This document shows positions 13,401 to 25,552 of a stretch of 64,000 nt of DNA, piece after piece. Source of the stretch: Trebouxia sp. TZW2008 (lineage: Eukaryota; Chlorophyta; Trebouxiophyceae; Trebouxiales; Trebouxiaceae); NCBI GenBank assembly GCA_002118135.1, contig BDIU01000527.1:1-64000 (forward strand), in the 5' to 3' direction. Below the pieces are notes generated by a model. The model did no database searches. It was not told the origin of the DNA and was given only the letters and a program-made list of their open reading frames with translations. The first letter of the stretch is position 1; the number at the start of each line of letters is the position of its first letter. The position numbers were made by a program, and so were the translations under genes.

Positions 13401-16400
13401 GCTGTGAGCTTGTCAAACAGAACAGAGTCCAAGCGGCGCAAGATGGCTGTCAGCATCTTCTGCTTCAACAGTGTCACATGACCATTGGTTGCACTCTGCT
13501 TGGCAGGCATCAAAGTTCTGTGAGTGTCCTGCACAGTATGACAAATATGTCAGTGAGATCCTTGATTTCCGAATTCAAGATCCTGCGGTCATAAGTGCTG
13601 AAGATGGCGGTGATACAATGTTGATTCGTGGATGTCGTGGGGCCAGAAGGCGGCGAAGCTGGAAAGACGTTTGCTCCAATGACAACATGGCCCCTTTGTG
13701 GGTGCAATGGCAACATTCTGTATTTCATAGCATGATATTTCATAACATTCACTACCACGTACATACCTGAAGGGCGTCAAGCCATCTCTGGATGGCGTCT
13801 TCATGCTGGGAGGCTTTGTGGGTTGGGGTGAGGATGTTGTGGGGGCTGAAGAGGGCTCCCCCTGAGGGCTCCCTGCTAACACTTTCCAGCAGGGCTTTCT
13901 GCCACAAGTACCGGAACAGCCTCTCAAAGATGTAGCTTTCCAACTCACGCAAAGGCGGCACCAGCACCTGCAGAATGACTTCATGTGTTGGTACCGATGT
14001 TGATGAAGGCTTGTGCGTGCAGTGACAAGTATGTTGATGTAGGCAGAGCTACCGTCACATTTCCGCTCACACAAATGCAGCAACACCTGCATGATGAATT
14101 GATGTTGGTGTATATTTACTGACAAAGTCTATGCTAGCCTATGCAGCGATGACACAAGCATTGCAGGCGGAACAGCTACTTGAAGGAGCTTTGTAGGCAG
14201 CTTATGCAAAGCAGCAGGTGCCTGTGCCATTGCATTGCTATTGCACAGAAGATCCAGTACCACCTGTCAATGTATCCAAGGCTGGGGAAGGACAGCAGGA
14301 CCTGCCGCTCTGCATGCTCTCACTTGACAACAGCTTCACACCCTTCATGCTTTTGCAATGAGGTATCACCCACCTTCATGACCCAGTCAAACTCATCCAT
14401 GCCTTGGGCGTCTTCAGCCATGCTGCCATCCTCAGACATCTCCCCGCCATGGCACATGGCCCACAGCATCCAGCGCAGCTGTATGCAGTTGGACCACCAG
14501 TACGCCATGCCCACTACATCACTAGTCCCATCAGCAGCAGCCTCAATAGCCCTGCACAACAAGTGATAATTGCTTTCAATGCGTGCGTTTGTATAACAAG
14601 ATGTGCACGTATGGCACAGTCAGCCCTTCTGAATCTGCTGCTGTATGCAGTTGGACCACCAGTACGCCACGCCCACTACGTCACTGTTCCCGTCTGCGGC
14701 TGCCTCGACTGCCCTGTACAATCCCCAAGCAGTCTCATTATTTGCAACAGTGCTTGCTTGTACTGAAATGTGCTTGTCATGGGACAGGATGCGATGCTCA
14801 TATAGCTGAATAGCAGCAGCCCATGTTGCTATCATCTGGCAGCATGAAATCACGATGCCGTTGTGTCACTGCCCAATGCATAAGAAACACCAACAAGACA
14901 TCACTGACACTTGACTAAAATCATGCACTCCTGGTGGAAAAATGACTCAAGCCGAGAACATGCAACAAGAGCTGCTTGTTACAAAACCGCCCAAGCAGGT
15001 TACATTGTGTGCAGGGGCTCATTGCAAACTTTTCAGCACATGACAAAGGGCAAGGCAGAGCATCGAGGGCTGCACCTGACAGCCCTGAGGCCAAACGCAA
15101 TGCCCTCGTCTGGCCCCAGTGTGATGGTTGTCCTGGCAAGGCGGCGAGCTGGGGCATGCACACTGCGCGCCTTCACTCTCCTTGAGTTGCCCTTGCCGCT
15201 GCGCGCTAGGTACACTGATGCCTGCAGACAGGAATGCAAAGATCTGTGATACTGCGGCTTGTTACAATGGTGCCTGAAGAACAGAAATCAAAAAAAAAGG
15301 TCCGGAGCACAGTCATCTGCCTACAAAAAGACAGCTTAAGCTCATGCTACACATGTCTATATGCTAGATAGACTGATGCCTGCACAGATGTAGAGCTTGC
15401 TTGCGCAGCCTTGTGCACGAGTTTGGCAGGCCTCATTTGTCCCAAGCAATACTAGACAAGCATATGCATCGATGTCTTGCACAGAGAACATGGTCGGACT
15501 GTGCATCTCAGGGTCCTGATGACAGGCTCTGAAGCTGAATAGTATATGCAAACAACAGCTGTCTGCTGTATCTGTTCAGCTGCTTTGAAGGTGGCTATAT
15601 ATCCAATCTTCAGTGCTGGGTAGGTGTGAAGTGCTGAGTTGCTGGATTCCAAAGCCTGCTGAGCAAGCGTTTTGAGTGCTGAATGGATGTCACCTCTAGA
15701 GCAGCAGCTGTGCGCAAGACCCTGACCATGCCATCAATCTGGCTGTAGTTGAAAGCAAAATTCTGACAAGATTCACCTCTAGAGCAGCAGCTGTGCGCAG
15801 TTCCCTGACCATGCTCTCAATCTGACTGTAGTTGAAGTCAGGGGGCAGGTCAGAGATGCCCTGCTGGCCCCCCGGCTGCTGAGGCCCTAGGTCTCGACTG
15901 ATACGGCCTGACATACCCCTTGCCATGCCAGCCTGAGGCGTTGCCATTGACTTGGCAGTCTCTACAGCACACACAAAAAGAACTCTTCCGCGCAGAGAAC
16001 TTGATGCAGACCTTTGTCGGTGCAAAGAGGCTGTTGCCATGTTGCAATACTCCTTCAACGCCAGACACAGCCTGAGGATTGCGTGGTGCCACGCCTGGTT
16101 GAGGACTAACAAGCATTACAAGCAACTTGACAGTCTCTGCATTGCAAACAGGTTGTGAGCAAAATGCACAATGTAGTTGCCAGGGGCCCTGCTGCTGAGG
16201 CTCTAGGCCATGCCTGCCTGAGGCATTGCCATTGACTTGGCAGTCTCTGTCGGGCAAGCAGAGTGTGTGCGCCTTGTTTGACATTCAATGAACAACAGGC
16301 CATGTGAGTAGCCTTGCTGCTGATTGCAGATATTTCCTGTCGCAACGCAAACCATTTTTGCTTGGGTCGAAGCCACTGATGTTGCAGCTTCCAGTATTTG

Positions 16401-19400
16401 CACAATCAACCAGCGCAGACCAGCTTACTCAAACACATGTGTGAAATGTGGGTGCAAACAGGCGCTTGTGAGCTGTATGCTTGTCGCATCAAGTGTTGAT
16501 GCAGTGCCGTTTTAATCCCCATCTGGCACCAAGATATACACATGGCAAAGCCACACGCTACATCTGCAACCAGAAATGTTGCATTTGTGCCGCACCCGTC
16601 TGCTGATGACTAGCACAGAGGAATACATGCACATGCATATTCACAGCCAGGTATGTAGCCATGCAATATACAGTAATCTTTCAACATAAGGACTTTTGAC
16701 ATCAGGACATCCTCAGTGTAAGGACAATGCAGCTGGGAACCAAGCACTGCTTTCTGACTACAGTGGTACTTCTTAGTAAGGATAATATGATGTGAGGACA
16801 TTTTTCTTGGTGACCAATGCAGTGTTTGTAAAGAGATGTTACTGTACCTGCAATTGCAGCTGCTGAGGCTGCTGCAGCAGCAGCCTTCTGCTCTTCATCA
16901 TGCCTCAGCCAGGCAGATTCTTCCTCTTCAGCGCGCTTGCGCCGCCTTTCTGTTGCGTCAGCTTCTTGTAGCCTTTCCTGCTCCTCTTCTTCCTGACGCA
17001 ACCTTTCCTCTTCTTCAGCTTCCAGCCGCAACCGCTGTTCTGCTTCTGCCTCACGCCGAGCTCTTTCTTGTTCAGCAGCGCGCCTCTGTGCCTGTAGGGG
17101 TGCATCAACACAACACGTCAACAGAGATTGTGACGGTCACCATATGGATTGCATGACATGGCTACTTTATATAATGCATTGCATATCATGGTTGCATCTG
17201 CATGGGCATCACTGTAGCTAGCAGATGCAGCATGAATAACATTATGGCCACTGTACAAACAGGAGGCCAACAGCCTGACAAGATCACAATCGCAAACCCC
17301 CGACAAGCAAACCCTACCACAAAGCTGCCAACCAGGCTGTGCTCTTTGAAGTACACATGAGAAGAGTGTTGACGATTGATGTATTGATTCATGTGATATT
17401 GTGCAGTATGTATGTCATGTCTATAGGTATATTTCTGTGCAGGTGCATATATGGTTGCAGATGAGCAGGGCCTTGCATACCTGCTGTTCTTCTTCAGCAC
17501 GTCTTCTGGCTATGGCCTGCTGCTCTTCTTCAGCTCGTCGCCTGGCTCGTTGCTCTTCCTCAGCCCGCTTTCTGGCTCGCTGCTCTTCTTCTGCTCGGCG
17601 TCTGGCCAGCTGCTCTTCTTCAGCTTTGCGCTTGGCCAGTTGTTCTTCTTCAGCTTGACGCCTGGCCCTTTGTTCTTCTTCTGCTCTAACTCTCGCCTGC
17701 CAAGCACATAAGTTTGCATCAGAACTCCTTGCTGTGCTGAACAGCTGCAAGTCAACAATTCACAGTGCGCTTCAAGGACAATCGGAAACAAGCCGATCCT
17801 GACAACCCTCAGCAAAAGTGTCCATTTTGACCTTGTACGCAAACATATATGCGTGTCTCACCATTGCTCTCTCAAAGGCTGTAGCAAGCAAACTGTTCTC
17901 AGCTGCCAACAATTGCGCCAAGGTCAACGACAGACAGGTTGACAGCATGAATTCAAACCACCTCATTACGGTCACCAACACTGCAGCCCTGTGCCTCACC
18001 TGTTGCTCTTCCTCAGCCCTGATCCTGTCCTGCTCCTCTTCTTCAGCCTGGATCCTGCGGCGCTCCTCTTCTTGAGCCCGCTGCTGCTTCAAACGCTCCT
18101 CCTCTTCTGCTTTCCTGATGGCGGCCTGAGCGTCTCTGGAGCTGTCTAGCTTGCGGGCCCAACTGCGGATTGGCGCTGCAGATTCTCCATTCATGTGCTG
18201 CTGGCCATCAGTTTGCCTGCTTTGCACAGTGCAAACATAAGCACTAACAGCATGCAGAGCACAGAACACAGAAGACACTCTGCTACTGAGTTCACATGCT
18301 GCTGTGCCGGATCCACAACTGCAAACATGAGATAAACACAGAGGCCTGCACATCTCTGGAGTTGTCCAAGGGCCAGGTGCAAATGGATGCTGCATGTTCC
18401 CCAATGATATGCCGTTGACCATCATCACGTATAGATCAAGAGAGGGACCTGGCAGTATGACCTCATCAGCATGCCGACTCACACAATGCAAAGACATTGG
18501 GCGGGATCACGCACTGCAGAATCCCCATTCACAAGCTGCTGGCCGTCATCATGCGTGTTCAAGCACCATGCAAACAAGGATGTGGAGGGAACAAGGAGAG
18601 TGCGAGGTCGTCGTGTTTGCTGCATACAATGCACACTTAAACATCAAGAGCAGGGAGGCATGAGAGTCTCTTGAGCTGTCCAGCTTGCGGGCCCCAGCGC
18701 GGATGGGCACTGCAGATTTGCCAGTTATGTGTTGCTGCCCATCATCACGCCTGGTTTGAACAGTGCCAACAATGCCAACATGAGCACACAAAAGCCTTCT
18801 CATTGACGCGGTGCTGACTGCCAGAGAACCCCCTCTTGGAAACGTAGGACTGGACGTTGCAAGAGTCAACAACAGCGCAATGGGTAGGTCCCAAACAATG
18901 GATGTGTTCTTGTTTGGGCCCTACCCATTGCACCCCCAACATACATAGCAGTTGCTACCTGGCAAAGTCACGGTCAGGGACCCCCCTGTTGAGGGTGGGG
19001 GACTGCTGGTGGGATACCCCAATGACAGGGCGGTGTGTAGGGCCAAAGCCCTCCCCTGCCCTAGCCTGGGCATCCAGATTCTGACGAATGCGCTCCACCT
19101 GAGATGGCGACCTGTTGAGGTTTCTGTCATCTGCACAGACATTTAGAACATTCAGATTACAAAGTCAGAATCACAGATCAGGTGTCAAGTTTGTTGTGTG
19201 CATGAATGCTAAATACGCAAGTGCCTATGCTGTAGTTGAGATGGAGACCCTGCAAGACTTCTGTCAATTGCACAGACATTGACGTCAACGCGAGAAAGTC
19301 AAGAGTCTTGGAACAAAGGTCAGGGCTCAACTTGTGCTGGTGACCTGGCTAGGCCTGTGTCAGTTGCGCGGAACGTGTAGGACGCTGCAGTCAGTTTGAA

Positions 19401-22400
19401 TGTGAGGCCTGTTTTGTGTATGCAGCCTAGCTGTGACTGTCAGAGCAGCATGCTTGGTCAGTATGATACACCACACGCATGGGCTACTCTGCTCATGATA
19501 CTGCCAGCCCAGGCAAACGCCCTCCTCTTACAGCAGGACAGTGGCAGCGCCTGTGCTGAAGAGCAGAGGCGCTTGTGACACACACTGTACTCATGCAGAG
19601 GAGATCTGCTTAAATAGGCTGTGAGCTCTTTGCTTCATCCAGTGAAAACATGGCTTGACCGGCCGTGACCGATGCTTCAGTTGTGCCAAACAATGCAGGA
19701 GTGCATAGTATGGAGGCTGGCAGTGATGTGAGCACTCTAGGCTATCAAGCAGGACTGCAAGAGGGCAAACTGGACCAGTCTGTTGTCAAGTCAACTTGGG
19801 ACCTGGACAGAGTAGAACAGTAAACACGCTGACAGACTTTGCTGCTATGCCTCAAGTGCTCAAATTAATGACAGGCTCGGATGCTGTTCCATGCAAACTT
19901 CTAACTATGTCAGAGAAAACAGTCTTGAGAAGAGTTGGCATGAAGTCATTTGATGTAGCAGTATGGATGCGCCTGGTATGGACAGCTTTATGAGAAATAC
20001 AGCATCTTGCGGCCTCCTAGGGCGCTGTTGTTGACGACTGTTTTGCAGCAAGCAACAGGGCTTGCAGCTAGCTGTGTAATAGGTTCAAGATTGAAACTGC
20101 TAACAGCGCTTGCAAGCTGCTCCATGTCCTTCTTGAATGAAATGGATTAGCTCCTGCTGCAGACACTATGCTGCTGCTCTTCATTGTGCTAACTGTGCAT
20201 GAGCCGCACTTGCCCCTCAGGGAAGCAAGCAAAGCAGACAATAGGAGCACACTGTGTTTGACAACAGAAGCATCATGTGTTTGACGTCTTATATCAGGAA
20301 GTTTGTCAAGGACTGAACATTCACCTCCAGGATCTTGGCTGTACGCCGAGCCAGCAGGGCCATTCTGCTGCACCCAGGGCGGGGAGCCAGGGCCTTCCCG
20401 TGCAGCCTCAGCCCCAGTGCCTACACAAGCAAGTACAGCTTAGTGACGCAATCAGCCAGATGTGTACACTTTCTTGAACAACTCTGGTCGCAGCCCCTTG
20501 CAAATGAGGCACAGCACTTGCTGTCAAACTCTTCACCTGCAAGAAGAACGAGCTAATAAACATCAGATGGCAACCATAAGAAGACCCTGAAGTGCTGCAG
20601 CATTTGACACTTGACTAGATTGCAAGTGCTGATTTCTTGAATATTGCACAAGTCTTCCCGCCCTGTCACAGATTACACTCCAAGAAGACCAAGCGCACAA
20701 TCACCAGATGGCAACCATAAGAAGTACCCTGAACTGCTGCAGCATGTGACACTGTGCAAAATTGCGACACTGCCCCTCTAAGCTACAGGGAGAGACTTTC
20801 CAAAGAGAATCTTTTTCAGGAGAATATTTTTCAGGAGGATTTTTTTGGGTACAGGCAGAGGCCTAAACCCTTTTGTCTTTTCCTGCTGTTGCTGTTTTCC
20901 TGGATTGCTGCCTCACCTGCTGCCTCCGCCTTGCTCATACGTGCAGCAGAAAACTAACGCACAACCCAGGCAGCGCACATCATGAGAAACAAAAAGAGAC
21001 AAGCCACAGATATGTCAAAACACAAGAAGACGCATTCGTGCATGTGGCAATTGCCAAGACAAGCGTCCACCCCATATGGACCATGCCACTCAAACAACTG
21101 ACCATGCACATTCCCCAAACACACTGCACTATTGATAAACAATCAGACAAGTTACATTTGACCTAGCCTGATAGGCAGAAACGTCCAAGTATAGAGACTG
21201 GCTATTTGCTGGAGGATAAACCTTCTAGTCTGCAGTGCAATGCAGCCATACTGCAACAATCATGTACTGCAACAATCATGCACGAAAGCAATAGGGCGTG
21301 GCCTGTCTGCCTAGTTGCACGCAAGTCTACAGGGCATATTACCTGTGACTCCTGCAGTGATGGCACCTTGAGGGCTGACCCTGTTCATCTGCCCCTGCTG
21401 CCCATAGCCTTGCTGACCCCGCTGCTGGGCCCCATACCTGCCAGCAGCCTGCTCTTCTTCCTCATCTGACTCATCCATGAACACACCAGGCTCTTGCCTT
21501 GGCTTCTGCTGCTGTTGCTGCTGCTGATCGGCAATGGCCATTGGACTCAGTCTGCCATCTCCGTTTTGACTCTTGGGAGACTCAAAGGGGTTGTATGCAG
21601 CATCATTGACAACAGACTTGGGCTGAACTGGCTGGGGTTGGGGCTGAGGTGGGGGGACTGCCAGAGGGGTCTTCCTGAACCATTTGCTGCTAGGGCGGGA
21701 CTCGCTGGCGGGAACTGCGGCAGAAGTGGCAGGAGCAGAAGTGGCGGGAACAGAGCTTGGCGTGGAGCCATATGCAGCTGTGGGAGGCCGAGCAAGCGGC
21801 ACTGGACCTGGCCGCTGCGGCTGAGCGTTCAAATTTGAACTTGGCGGGCCGCCCAGCAGAGGGCGGGAACTCATGGCTTGAGGCTGTGCTTCAGGTACAG
21901 CAGGTGCTGTCCCACTGCCAGTGCGAGCAGCAAGGAAGGCTGCAGCAGCGCCACCAGACGCATCGCTAGCAGCGCTTGGCGAGGACCTTTGCACACCATA
22001 CCTGCTGCGCAAGGACTGCTCTGACCGCTGTGGTGTATCCTCAGAGTCCAATGAGGGCCTAGACTGGTGACCTGGCCGCTGCCACTGCCTAGGCACAGCT
22101 GGCGGGATGTCTGGCACGCTGGGCCTGCTTTGCTGATTTTGAACTGCCATGGGACTGGCCTGCTGCTGCTCCTGCTGCCTTGGCTGTGGTGCTGGCTGGG
22201 CATATGGAGATGCAGGTGCAGCCTTTGCCTGCTGTGCACGCTGTGCTGTGCCAGGCTGACCTTTTTGCTGGTCTTGAGCCTCAACAGCTGCCACAGCAGC
22301 TGCCAGAAAGTCGTCCTCATCAGACTCCTCTTCAGCCAGCCTTGAAATTTGACTTGCAAGATCCCTAGGCTGAGACTGCGCTGTGCTTTGCGGCTGCGGC

Positions 22401-24268
22401 TGTGTCTGCTGTGAAGCAAAAGCGGCAGTGGAGGGAACCTCATTCTGCTGCCTGCTTATTTGATTGGCGCGAGGCGAAGGAGCAGGGGATGAGTCATAGG
22501 CCAGATCATACTCTGAGGGGGGCTTAGGAGGGGCCTGGACGGGTCTGGTTGGGGGTGGTGCACGAGAAGCCACCGGCAGCGGTGGCGCTTCTTCTTCATC
22601 ATCCAGCAGAAACCCGTCCTCATCATACCTAGCAGCTTTCCCGCCAGTGGCCTGGGTGGGAAGGGGCCGGACCGGGCCTGCCCCAGCCTCAGCGGACCGT
22701 TTGCTGCCAAAGTCAGACTGTCGTGGCGATACTGTCTGTTCTGGAATCGGCTCAGGGACTGCTTCCAGAGGACCAGGTCCAAAGCGTGAGGCTTCCGCAT
22801 GGCGATGCGCTCTGGCTGGTCCTGGGCTGTGATCTTCTTCCCTGATGCTTTCCATGATGGCTCCAGCAGGAGCTCCGTAACCATCATCACCAAAGTCCGA
22901 GCCGTAGTCACCTGCACTGACAATGATTTCATCACAAGACAGCGCAAGTGCTAGGTGTGCATGGCTCAAGTCCTGTACACTCCTTGCCACAGCAATGATC
23001 TTGGTGATGAGTGTGCAGAGCATAGCTTGCCGTGCCGAACAAGTTTTGCCATACATTTGGGAGCGACTTGGTATGCTGCAATCATCGAAGGCAAGTTGAT
23101 CTCCCAGGGCTGGCAAACTAGCAAGCTGTCATCAAGTGCAAGTGTCAGCTTTAAAGCTCACACTCTGCTGATGCAAGCGTTGAAGGCAGCATGCAGAATG
23201 TTTTCCATCAAGCCAAGAGGGGTCCTTCAGCTTCAATCTCTGACACATGATAATGACAAGTCAGCATAGCAACGTCCTTCAAATTGAGATGACTGTCAAC
23301 AGTCACATGTCATAAGTTCTGCAGTCTGAGACTTTGATGCTGGGGAGTGTACAAGCACGTATTACGAGTGCTAAACTTACTGTCTGAAACTTCACTGCCG
23401 GCTCTCTGCAAGCCGCTTGAGCTGGCATTGCTGGTGCCTGTGAAAGTCAGCTTGCCCTTCTTCTTGGTCCTCATTTGACACCTGTGCCATGCAGGATGTA
23501 TTAAAGCAGTTAACAGATTGAACGCCAGTCCACCTATCTTTCAGGCTTCAGTAAGTGTGATGTCAGCTTTGCGTTCCGACACGCAAAGCCATGATCACAT
23601 GCTGTGCTGGCTTGTGTTTTGTGGCGTACAGCATGATGCAGTTGCATGGATAGAAGTGGACACTGTGCTTGTGTAAAGCTTGTTGCTTACCCTATGGTGA
23701 CCTCAAGCACAATCTCCCCAAGCTGCTGAGTGATCTTCTTGTCGCTGACAGCAACTGTGAAGCCTTGACGTGCCTCATTGTGTATGGCAGCGTAGTGTGC
23801 CAAGTTCACAACAACTTGCCCTTGCTCCCTGCCTTTGCCCCTGCCGCCTCCCACGAGGGACAGGATGAGCCACTTGTCAGAGAATGGCCCAATGCTGGTG
23901 TCATCCTTGCCTTTGGACCCCTCCTATGGCAGAAGTGCATGCTTGTGCACTGTGTTGCTGGCAGCAGAACAAGTGCTGACACGATCAGCAGGAGATGCTG
24001 GACACAAAGCGTTAGTATACAAATTTGCAGAACGTACGGAGTATAGTGTTGCCGAGATGCTCAGCCGATCCTCAAAGCGGTACTCTGCTATAGCTGCCCC
24101 TGGTGTGGTTGTGGGATTGACGGGAGCTGTGTTGCCCCGCTTGCTGGACCCCCTCTGCCATGATATAAACAATGGTCCGCCAGTGGCCACCCATGGTCGC
24201 AGAGAATGCACCTGGATACTGTAGTCGAAACTGTACGATTTTCCTTTGTTCTTACTAAAAATCCCCAT
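10418..24268 (-). CDS. Gene C: NT-C2 / coiled-coil / DIL-domain protein, 17 exons
   Basis: Exons: 24268-24038, 23923-23691, 23481-23381, 22911-21343, 20420-20325, 19130-18959, 18216-18000, 17696-17481, 17091-16848, 15961-15777, 15221-15076, 14551-14374, 13967-13767, 13528-13399, 13127-12875, 12074-11899, 10677-10418. All 16 junctions agree in phase, giving 1535 aa. Residues 1-157 form an EEIG1/EHBP1-type N-terminal C2 domain (LFISWQRGSSKRG, then DKWLILSLVG). Residues 190-740 are Pro/Gln/Ser-rich and disordered. Residues 815-1020 are a charged coiled coil with AEEEQ repeats. Residues 1090-1535 resemble a DIL domain: APARRLAR, then AYWWSNCIQLRWMLW, LLKQKMLTAILRRLDS, LLMMPKEVL and FQPDDFAADPLP. 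NT-C2 proteins act at membranes in trafficking or organelle positioning, and DIL domains bind myosin V cargo, so a peripheral membrane tether is inferred. The start is the first ATG in a CpG-rich region. Confidence 0.86.
11056..11150 (+). repeat. Dispersed intronic repeat, copy 1
   Basis: Core TGCTAGGTGTATGTGGCCCA followed by AGTCCTATCTCGCCAGGC. Related copies lie at about 29414-29490 and 41485-41575, with a more diverged one at about 22948-22992. All four are in introns or gene flanks. The AGTCCTA block loosely resembles a pol III B box, so a SINE-like origin is possible but unproven. Confidence 0.6.
11230..11835 (-). repeat. Echoes of gene C exon 16
   Basis: Intron 16 of gene C carries three degenerate copies of the end of exon 16 (FQPDDFAADPLP). 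The best, about 11830-11725, also retains LPRLSLGRICSLLERF. The others are shorter, about 11655-11610 and 11270-11230. They lie downstream of the real exon edge at 11899, so here the donor-proximal end is what repeats. Confidence 0.75.
12075..12290. repeat. Tandem repeat of about 90-95 bp in gene C intron 15
   Basis: Two to three units contain CTGTGAACAGAAACAGC, then ATCACTGCTGACCACAGACT, then GTACCAGGGCCAATGGCTAT. The repeat touches the acceptor of exon 16 and includes acceptor-like CAG sites, so it is probably another exon-edge duplication. Confidence 0.65.
12549..12740 (-). repeat. Echoes of the gene C exon 15 donor region
   Basis: Two copies of the last codons and donor of exon 15 (DAGVREEKGVLEG, then GTAGGG) lie downstream, at about 12738-12690 and 12595-12549. 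Both keep a good GTAAG donor. The first has an in-frame stop. The second reads DAGVREEKAMLK before its donor. Confidence 0.72.
14625..14713 (-). repeat. Second copy of gene C exon 12 (acceptor half)
   Basis: A copy of the exon 12 start lies upstream of the used exon (14551), with its own ACAG acceptor at 14714 and the same phase. It encodes AVEAAADGNSDVVGVAYWW with mostly synonymous differences, then loses similarity and meets a stop with no donor. It therefore looks like a decayed duplicate rather than a usable alternative exon. Confidence 0.75.
15690..16260 (-). repeat. Echoes of gene C exon 10 on both sides
   Basis: A copy of the exon 10 3' end (FNYSQIDGMVRVLRTAAALE) lies at about 15755-15695. 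Copies of its 5' end (ETAKSMAMPQAGMA) lie at about 16255-16205, with a shorter copy near 16130. Both edges of one exon have therefore been duplicated outward into the flanking introns. Confidence 0.75.
16669..16846. mobile_element. TIR MITE, copy 1 (about 178 bp with TA duplication)
   Basis: Begins TACAGTAATCTTTCAACATA and ends AAAGAGATGTTACTGTA, so it has imperfect terminal inverted repeats starting CAGTAA and is flanked by TA. Internal AAGGACA repeats are shared with the copies at 28268 and 30672. Length, TA target site and CAGT termini fit a Tc1/mariner-like (pogo/Tigger-type) non-autonomous element. Its edge lies at the donor of gene C exon 9. Confidence 0.8.
18345..18760 (-). repeat. Three echoes of gene C exon 7
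   Basis: Upstream of exon 7 (18216) lie three partial copies. The one at about 18755-18655 keeps acceptor and phase and encodes RRDDGQQHITGKSAVPIRAG and KLDSSRD. Shorter, more diverged copies lie at about 18560-18495 and 18432-18345. All stop resembling the exon before the coiled-coil repeats begin. Confidence 0.76.
22948..22992 (+). repeat. Dispersed intronic repeat, copy 2 (diverged)
   Basis: GTGCTAGGTGTGCATGGCTC then AAGTCCTGTACACTCCTTGCC, in gene C intron 3. It is shorter and more diverged than the other copies. Confidence 0.45.
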
Positions 24269-25552
24269 CGTCACTTGTCACGTCCGCTCTTCACTGCAGC
24301 ATTTCGCGTACACGACGAGGCCAGCGACCACGTCGTACGAAGTGAGATCGACTATCAGTACGTTTCTTGTCAATCGGATTACCGCCACGCAGCTTGACCG
24401 TTGCTGCTGCACAGAGCAAGAGAGACGGATGCCGCTGGCCATGTGATCGGCTTTTCACACCATACCTTAGTAATGTCGCTCACGGCTGCTTCCAGCTGAT
24501 GTCGCTCCAGATGTCGCTCTCTGATTTGCTCGAACTTGCCCGGTGACTTGCCTTGCCGTCACAGATGTCGAACGGTCACAATCGGACCATACTGCTATCA
24601 GCAGTGGATGCCAGAGAGATGCTTTGTGACTGTGAGATCTGCTGCACGCTGATCAATCTGCTTGAGCTTCGCTTACAGGTATGAGCAGCACGTACAAGTC
24701 TTGCACCACAACAGAAGACCTATGTTGGCAGGCAGTTCCAGACAACATCCGCAATGCAGTTTGGATTTTACTCAGGTGCTGTGGCACCTCAACTTATGCA
24801 CTGGACTGCATGCTTAGTTGCGTAAGTTTGGTCGCAATCAAGTGAAGGCGACATTGATGCCAAATGGAGTTTTGCCTTCCGCTTAAGCTAACTTGTGCTC
24901 TACACGCACATCCAATGGGTATGCTGCAAAGCCCTTTGCAAACGTTAACGGGTCCCTTGCATGGGCACTGTGAAAAATGCATGCATGGCTTATAAGCGCA
25001 CGCACATGCATAGCAGCCTTGTCTGCCTTCAGCTGGCTGACTGGCAGATGCCTTTTAGTCATGCTTTGTATGCCATGGCATGTACTGCAGCCAATGCACA
25101 CCACAGCATTTGGAGCGAACACCATCATGCTTGCAGCAAGCTTCTTGAGAGATGCAATGATACCATGGTAGGTAAGGCTGGACAGGGTCCAAACAGTTTG
25201 TGTTGCATGGCAACTTGCTAGCATAGATGCAACCAGCACATGTCATACAGCTCACTGCATTTCTTATGTATGGACAAAGGTGGTATGACGTAGATACTCT
25301 GACTTATTTGTCAACTTTAACTTTCTGCAATGGATTCATAGTGTAGCGAGGGCTGGGAAGCTTCCACAACATGAAATGTCACATGTTCAGGCTGCTGCTA
25401 CCTTGCAGACACTAATGCGTTACCATTGTTGGCTGAAAGGCAGAAGCTGTACATGTAGCATTTATGCCATCTGCACCATGCCAGCGATATGTACAGGTTG
25501 TCAAACTCTACTTTGCTCTCCCATTGCTTTGTCTGCATAGGCTGCATGGGTA
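24269..25552. promoter_or_regulatory. Upstream region of gene C and spacer to gene D
   Basis: The segment 24270-24690 is CpG-rich (repeated TCG, ACG and CGAC) and directly precedes the gene C start codon, so it is the likely promoter and 5' UTR. The segment 24700-25552 is ordinary CpG-poor spacer in which I see no gene. Confidence 0.5.

Noticed and set aside
20430..20536. Possible extra exon of gene C (open in two frames, good acceptor)
   Set aside because: The phase-compatible frame runs into a stop before any donor, and exons 4 and 5 already join in phase without it. Probably an exon-edge copy.
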